Shown here piece after piece: positions 60,892-64,000 of a stretch of 64,000 nucleotides of DNA. The notes under the pieces were generated by a model. It saw nothing but the letters and a program-made list of their open reading frames with translations, had not been told where the DNA came from and did not search any database. Every line of letters begins with the position of its first letter. Within the stretch, counting starts at the first letter, position 1. A program made the position numbers and the translations under genes. Where the stretch lies: assembly GCF_016925495.1 (NCBI RefSeq), contig NZ_CP070492.1:25616-89615 (forward strand), given 5' to 3'. The DNA comes from Methylococcus sp. EFPC2. GTDB lineage: Bacteria; Pseudomonadota; Gammaproteobacteria; Methylococcales; Methylococcaceae.

Positions 60892-62391
60892 ATGTTTCCC
60901 TTCGATATCGCCTCGCTGTGGCCGCGCAAGAAGATCCGCGGCGGCGTTCATCCGGAGCCGCGCAAGGCTTCGACCGCCGACCAGCGGATCGACACCGCTT
61001 TTCCCTTGCCCAAGATGCTTTATCTGCCCTTGCAACAGCATGTGGGGCAGCCGGCCGAACCCATCGTCAGGGTCGGCGACAAGGTACTCAAGGGCCAGTT
61101 GCTGGCGACCGGTCAGGGGACGATCTCCGCCCCGGTTCATGCACCGACCTCGGGGCTGGTTTTCGACATCATGGATTACCCGGCGGCGCATCCTTCGGCC
61201 CTGCCGACGCCCACCTTGCTGCTGGAACCGGACGGCGAGGACCGTTGGATCGACGGCCTGGCGGAAATCGATCCTTACAGCCTGAATCCCGAAGAGATCA
61301 GCGAGCGGGTCGCGGCGGCCGGCGTGGTAGGCATGGGCGGGGCCGCCTTCCCCTCGGCGGTCAAGCTGAATCTGGGCCGCAAGACCCGCATCAAGACCCT
61401 GTTGATCAACGGCGGCGAGTGCGAACCCTATCTGACCTGCGACGACCGTTTGATGCGCGAACGCGCGGCGGACATCGTCGACGGCATCCGCATCATGCTG
61501 CGTGCCCTGGAATGCCGGCAGGCCATCGTCGCCATCGAGGACAACAAGCCCGAGGCCTATGCCGCCATGGGCGAGGCCGCCCGGCTGCACGGCCAGATCG
61601 AGATCACCCAGGTGCCTTCGCTTTATCCCATGGGCTGGGACAAGCAGCTCATCGGTTATCTCACGGGCAAGGAAGTCCCGGCCGGCGGCCGATCGGCCGA
61701 CGTCGGCGTCCTGATGCACAACGTGGGTACGGCTTACGCCATCCAGCAGGCCATCCGTTATCAGCGTCCTTTGGTCAGCCGCGTCGTCACGGTCAGTGGC
61801 GAGGCGGTCGGCGCGCCGCGTAACGTCGAAGCGCCCATAGGCACGCCGCTGGCCGATCTGCTGGCCTACTGCGGCCATCAGCCCGGCGAGACGGCGCGCT
61901 ATGTCATGGGCGGCCCGATGATGGGCGATCTGCTGCCGCATGCGAATGTGCCCTTGGTGAAAGGCGCGACCGGCATCCTGGCCCTGACCGAAGCGGAGAT
62001 CGCCGCCTCCGACGCCAAGGCCTGCATCCGCTGTTCGCGTTGCGTGTCCGCCTGTCCGGCGGGTCTCTTGCCGCTGGAAATGATGACCCGCATCCGCGCC
62101 GGGCAACTGGAATCCGCCGTCGGCTACGGCTTGAAGGATTGCATCAATTGCGGCTCCTGCTCTTACGTCTGTCCTTCGCAGATTCCCCTGGTGCATTATT
62201 TCAAATACGCCAGCGGCGAACTGGTCGCCCGCCAGCAGGCCCAGCACAAGTCCGAACAAACCAAGCGCCTGGCCGAGGAAAAACAGGCCCGCATCGACCG
62301 CTACAAGGCGGAACAGGCCGCCTTGGCCGCCGCCCGCAAGGCCGCCAGGGAACAGCAACAGCAGCAGAAAAAGGCGGAGGAAGCGGCATGA
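60892..62391 (+). CDS. rnfC: RnfC, NADH-binding subunit
   Basis: 499 residues. FMN/NADH region with GVVGMGGAAFPSAVKL and LINGGECEPYLTCDD; two 4Fe-4S motifs CIRCSRCVSACP and CINCGSCSYVCP near residues 371-420. The tail is a charged glutamine/lysine/alanine-rich helix (KAAREQQQQQKKAEEAA). ATG lies 2 nt after the rnfB stop. Confidence 0.95.
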   Translation: MFPFDIASLWPRKKIRGGVHPEPRKASTADQRIDTAFPLPKMLYLPLQQHVGQPAEPIVRVGDKVLKGQLLATGQGTISAPVHAPTSGLVFDIMDYPAAHPSALPTPTLLLEPDGEDRWIDGLAEIDPYSLNPEEISERVAAAGVVGMGGAAFPSAVKLNLGRKTRIKTLLINGGECEPYLTCDDRLMRERAADIVDGIRIMLRALECRQAIVAIEDNKPEAYAAMGEAARLHGQIEITQVPSLYPMGWDKQLIGYLTGKEVPAGGRSADVGVLMHNVGTAYAIQQAIRYQRPLVSRVVTVSGEAVGAPRNVEAPIGTPLADLLAYCGHQPGETARYVMGGPMMGDLLPHANVPLVKGATGILALTEAEIAASDAKACIRCSRCVSACPAGLLPLEMMTRIRAGQLESAVGYGLKDCINCGSCSYVCPSQIPLVHYFKYASGELVARQQAQHKSEQTKRLAEEKQARIDRYKAEQAALAAARKAAREQQQQQKKAEEAA

Positions 62392-63467
62392 GCGTGCCCC
62401 TGCTGAGCGCTCCGTTCACCCGTGCCGACAGCCAGGTCCAGGCCATCATGACGCTGGTGATGCTGGCCCTGCTGCCAGCGACCCTGTACGGCGTGTTCAT
62501 CTTCGGCTGGCCGGCGTTTTTCCTGCTGGCCGTCACCGTGCTGTCGGCCCTGTTGTTCGAAGCCTTCTGCCTGATCCTGGCCGGTAAACCGGTACGGGCG
62601 ACCTTGCTGGACGGTTCGGCCCTGCTCAGCGGCTGGCTGACTGCGATGACCCTGCCGCCCTGGGCGCCCTGGTGGATAGGCGTGGTGGGGGCGGCCATCG
62701 CCATCGTGCTGGGCAAGCAGGTGTTCGGCGGTATCGGTCAGAATCTGTTCAATCCCGCCATGCTAGCCCGCGTCGCCCTGCTGGTTTCATTCCCCCTGGA
62801 AATGACCACCTGGGTCCACCCCACGCCCTTGTTTTCTTCCTCGGCGCCCGGCCTGCTGGAGAGCATCGCGATCACTTTCGGCAGCGCGCCGCCGCCGGAC
62901 GGGGTGACCGGCGCGACCCTCATCGGTCACATCAAGACCGAATTCTCGCAAGGCCGCGGTTTGGGCGAGTCGCTCGCATCCGGTCATTACGGATTCTTGA
63001 AGTCGTTCTTCGGCTGGACCAGCGGCAGCCTGGGCGAAACGCCTTCCTTCCTCATCCTGGCGGGCGGCCTCTGGTTGCTGAAGAAGAAGGTCATCACCTG
63101 GCACATCCCCTTGTCCATGCTGGCCTCCGTGGCGCTGCTGGCGAGCGTGTTCGCCCTGGTGGACGGCGAACGTTATCCCGGGCCGCTATTCCACCTGACC
63201 TCGGGTGCCCTCATGCTGGCGGCTTTCTTCATCGCCACCGATTACGTCACCTCGCCCAGCAGTCCCGCCGGGCAAATCATTTTCGGCGCCGGCTGCGGCC
63301 TGATCATCTTCGTCATCCGCACCTGGGGCGCCTACCCGGAAGGCGCGGGATTCGCGGTGCTGCTGATGAACTCCCTGACCCCCGTCATCGACCATTACGT
63401 CCGTCCGCGCATCTACGGGCGCGATCTCAAGGGCCGGCCGCTGGACCTGTCCGGAGGGAAGGAATGA
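62388..63467 (+). CDS. rnfD: RnfD, membrane flavoprotein subunit
   Basis: 359 residues, about nine to ten membrane segments. DGVTGATLIG carries the Thr that binds FMN covalently. GKQVFGGIGQNLFNPAM is conserved in RnfD/NqrB. Overlaps rnfC by 4 nt (ATGA). Confidence 0.95.
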   Translation: MSVPLLSAPFTRADSQVQAIMTLVMLALLPATLYGVFIFGWPAFFLLAVTVLSALLFEAFCLILAGKPVRATLLDGSALLSGWLTAMTLPPWAPWWIGVVGAAIAIVLGKQVFGGIGQNLFNPAMLARVALLVSFPLEMTTWVHPTPLFSSSAPGLLESIAITFGSAPPPDGVTGATLIGHIKTEFSQGRGLGESLASGHYGFLKSFFGWTSGSLGETPSFLILAGGLWLLKKKVITWHIPLSMLASVALLASVFALVDGERYPGPLFHLTSGALMLAAFFIATDYVTSPSSPAGQIIFGAGCGLIIFVIRTWGAYPEGAGFAVLLMNSLTPVIDHYVRPRIYGRDLKGRPLDLSGGKE

Positions 63468-64000
63468 GCCCGGTCTATCAGGAACGATTGCGCGAATTCC
63501 GCGATTTCGCCGCCGAGCGCTGGGAGTGGCTGAGGCGCAAGTTCGACGACGTGGAAAGCCTGCGTCAGCGGCTGGACTACCAGACCTATCTGCTCGCCGC
63601 CGCCGGTTTGGTGGCGGCCGTGCTGCTGGGGTTTTCCGATCTGGCGACGCGCGGCTCCATCGAGTTGCGCCAGCAGGAAGATCTGTTGGCGACCCTGGAG
63701 CAGGTGTTGCCGCCGGATCTGCACGACAACGATTTGCTGGGCGACACCAGGACCCTTACCGACCAGGCCGAAAAAGGGCTGGGCGAGACCCTGGTCTATG
63801 TGGCCCGCAAGGACGGTGAGCCCACGGCGGTGGCTTTCAAGCTGACCGCGACCGGCGGCTATTCGGGGCCCATCGCCCTGGTGATGGGCATAGACCGCAA
63901 CGGCGTGATCCTGGGCGTGCGGGTCGTCGTCCATGCGGAAACGCCGGGCTTGGGCGACAAGATCGAAAAAGCCAAGTCGGACTGGATCCTCGCTTTCGCA
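63464..64000 (+). CDS. rnfG: RnfG, membrane-anchored flavoprotein subunit (3' end beyond the window)
   Basis: At least 179 codons, open to the window edge; starts with an ATGA overlap to rnfD. One membrane helix (TYLLAAAGLVAAVLLGF, near residues 46-62) after an unusually long 45-residue charged N-terminus. Then the periplasmic FMN-binding domain: GGYSGPIALVMGID and VRVVVHAETPGLGDKI. The FMN-threonine motif lies beyond the edge. rnfE and rnfH would be expected next. Confidence 0.93.
   Translation, partial: MSPVYQERLREFRDFAAERWEWLRRKFDDVESLRQRLDYQTYLLAAAGLVAAVLLGFSDLATRGSIELRQQEDLLATLEQVLPPDLHDNDLLGDTRTLTDQAEKGLGETLVYVARKDGEPTAVAFKLTATGGYSGPIALVMGIDRNGVILGVRVVVHAETPGLGDKIEKAKSDWILAFA

Overview
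The window comes from a high-GC gammaproteobacterium that fixes nitrogen, most likely a methanotroph of the Methylococcaceae. This is inferred from gene content (RnfABCDG, gammaproteobacterial ISC, a NifL-type protein, a mosaic of nif-linked redox genes). No methane monooxygenase or 16S gene is present to prove it. nifHDK, nifEN, nifX, nifU and nifQ are not in the window.

Layout. 1-3000: 3' part of lon, then nifF (flavodoxin). 3000-5570: small mobile or toxin-antitoxin type genes (DUF2442/DUF4160, a frameshifted AbrB antitoxin, two unknown genes, YefM/YoeB) with two copies of a MITE-like palindrome. 5968-10095: amine oxidase, a degenerate ModC-like ATPase, an unknown protein and a YkgJ cysteine-cluster protein. 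19444 down to 10161 (minus strand): a sixteen-gene nif operon, nifB-fdxN-nifIscA-TPR-LRV-nifZ-nifZ-DUF3024-nifS-nifT-DUF6129-DegT-ferredoxin-unknown-SIR2-bolA. 19768-25550: nifA, cysE/nifP, cysM, an NTF2-like gene and a CCG-type Fe-S protein. 25660-28803: outer-membrane porin, TacA/TacT-like pair, two unknown genes. 29028-30115: a NifL-like protein without PAS domains. 30924-44333: iscS-iscU-erpA-iscA-hscB-hscA-fdx-nifV-nifW, then ferredoxins, glutaredoxin, BolA, AAA ATPase, FAH hydrolase and GST. 44400-48600: thioredoxin, Rieske protein, SelO and unknown genes. 49007-56063: a plasmid-type maintenance module (ParA, RHH protein, Rep, iteron array with DnaA boxes, IS256-family element, tyrosine recombinase, KfrA). 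57204-59359: Ogt and a methyltransferase. 59740-64000: rnfABCD and the start of rnfG.

How it fits together. Predicted sigma-54 (-24/-12) promoters with NifA-type TGT-N10-ACA sites lie 40-120 bp upstream of nifB, cysM-cysE, the CCG Fe-S gene, the NifL-like gene, the isc operon and rnfA; nifF has a -24/-12 site only. One regulator therefore appears to control cofactor synthesis (NifB, NifV), cysteine and sulfide supply (CysE, CysM, NifS), general Fe-S assembly (ISC) and electron supply (Rnf, flavodoxin, ferredoxins).

The most interesting points are regulatory. NifA carries the full C-X11-C-X19-C-X4-C signature of oxygen-sensitive NifA proteins. The only NifL-like protein seen has lost both sensory PAS domains, is itself behind a NifA/sigma-54 promoter, and sits in an odd overlapping reading-frame arrangement. 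The housekeeping-type ISC operon also appears to be placed under nif control.
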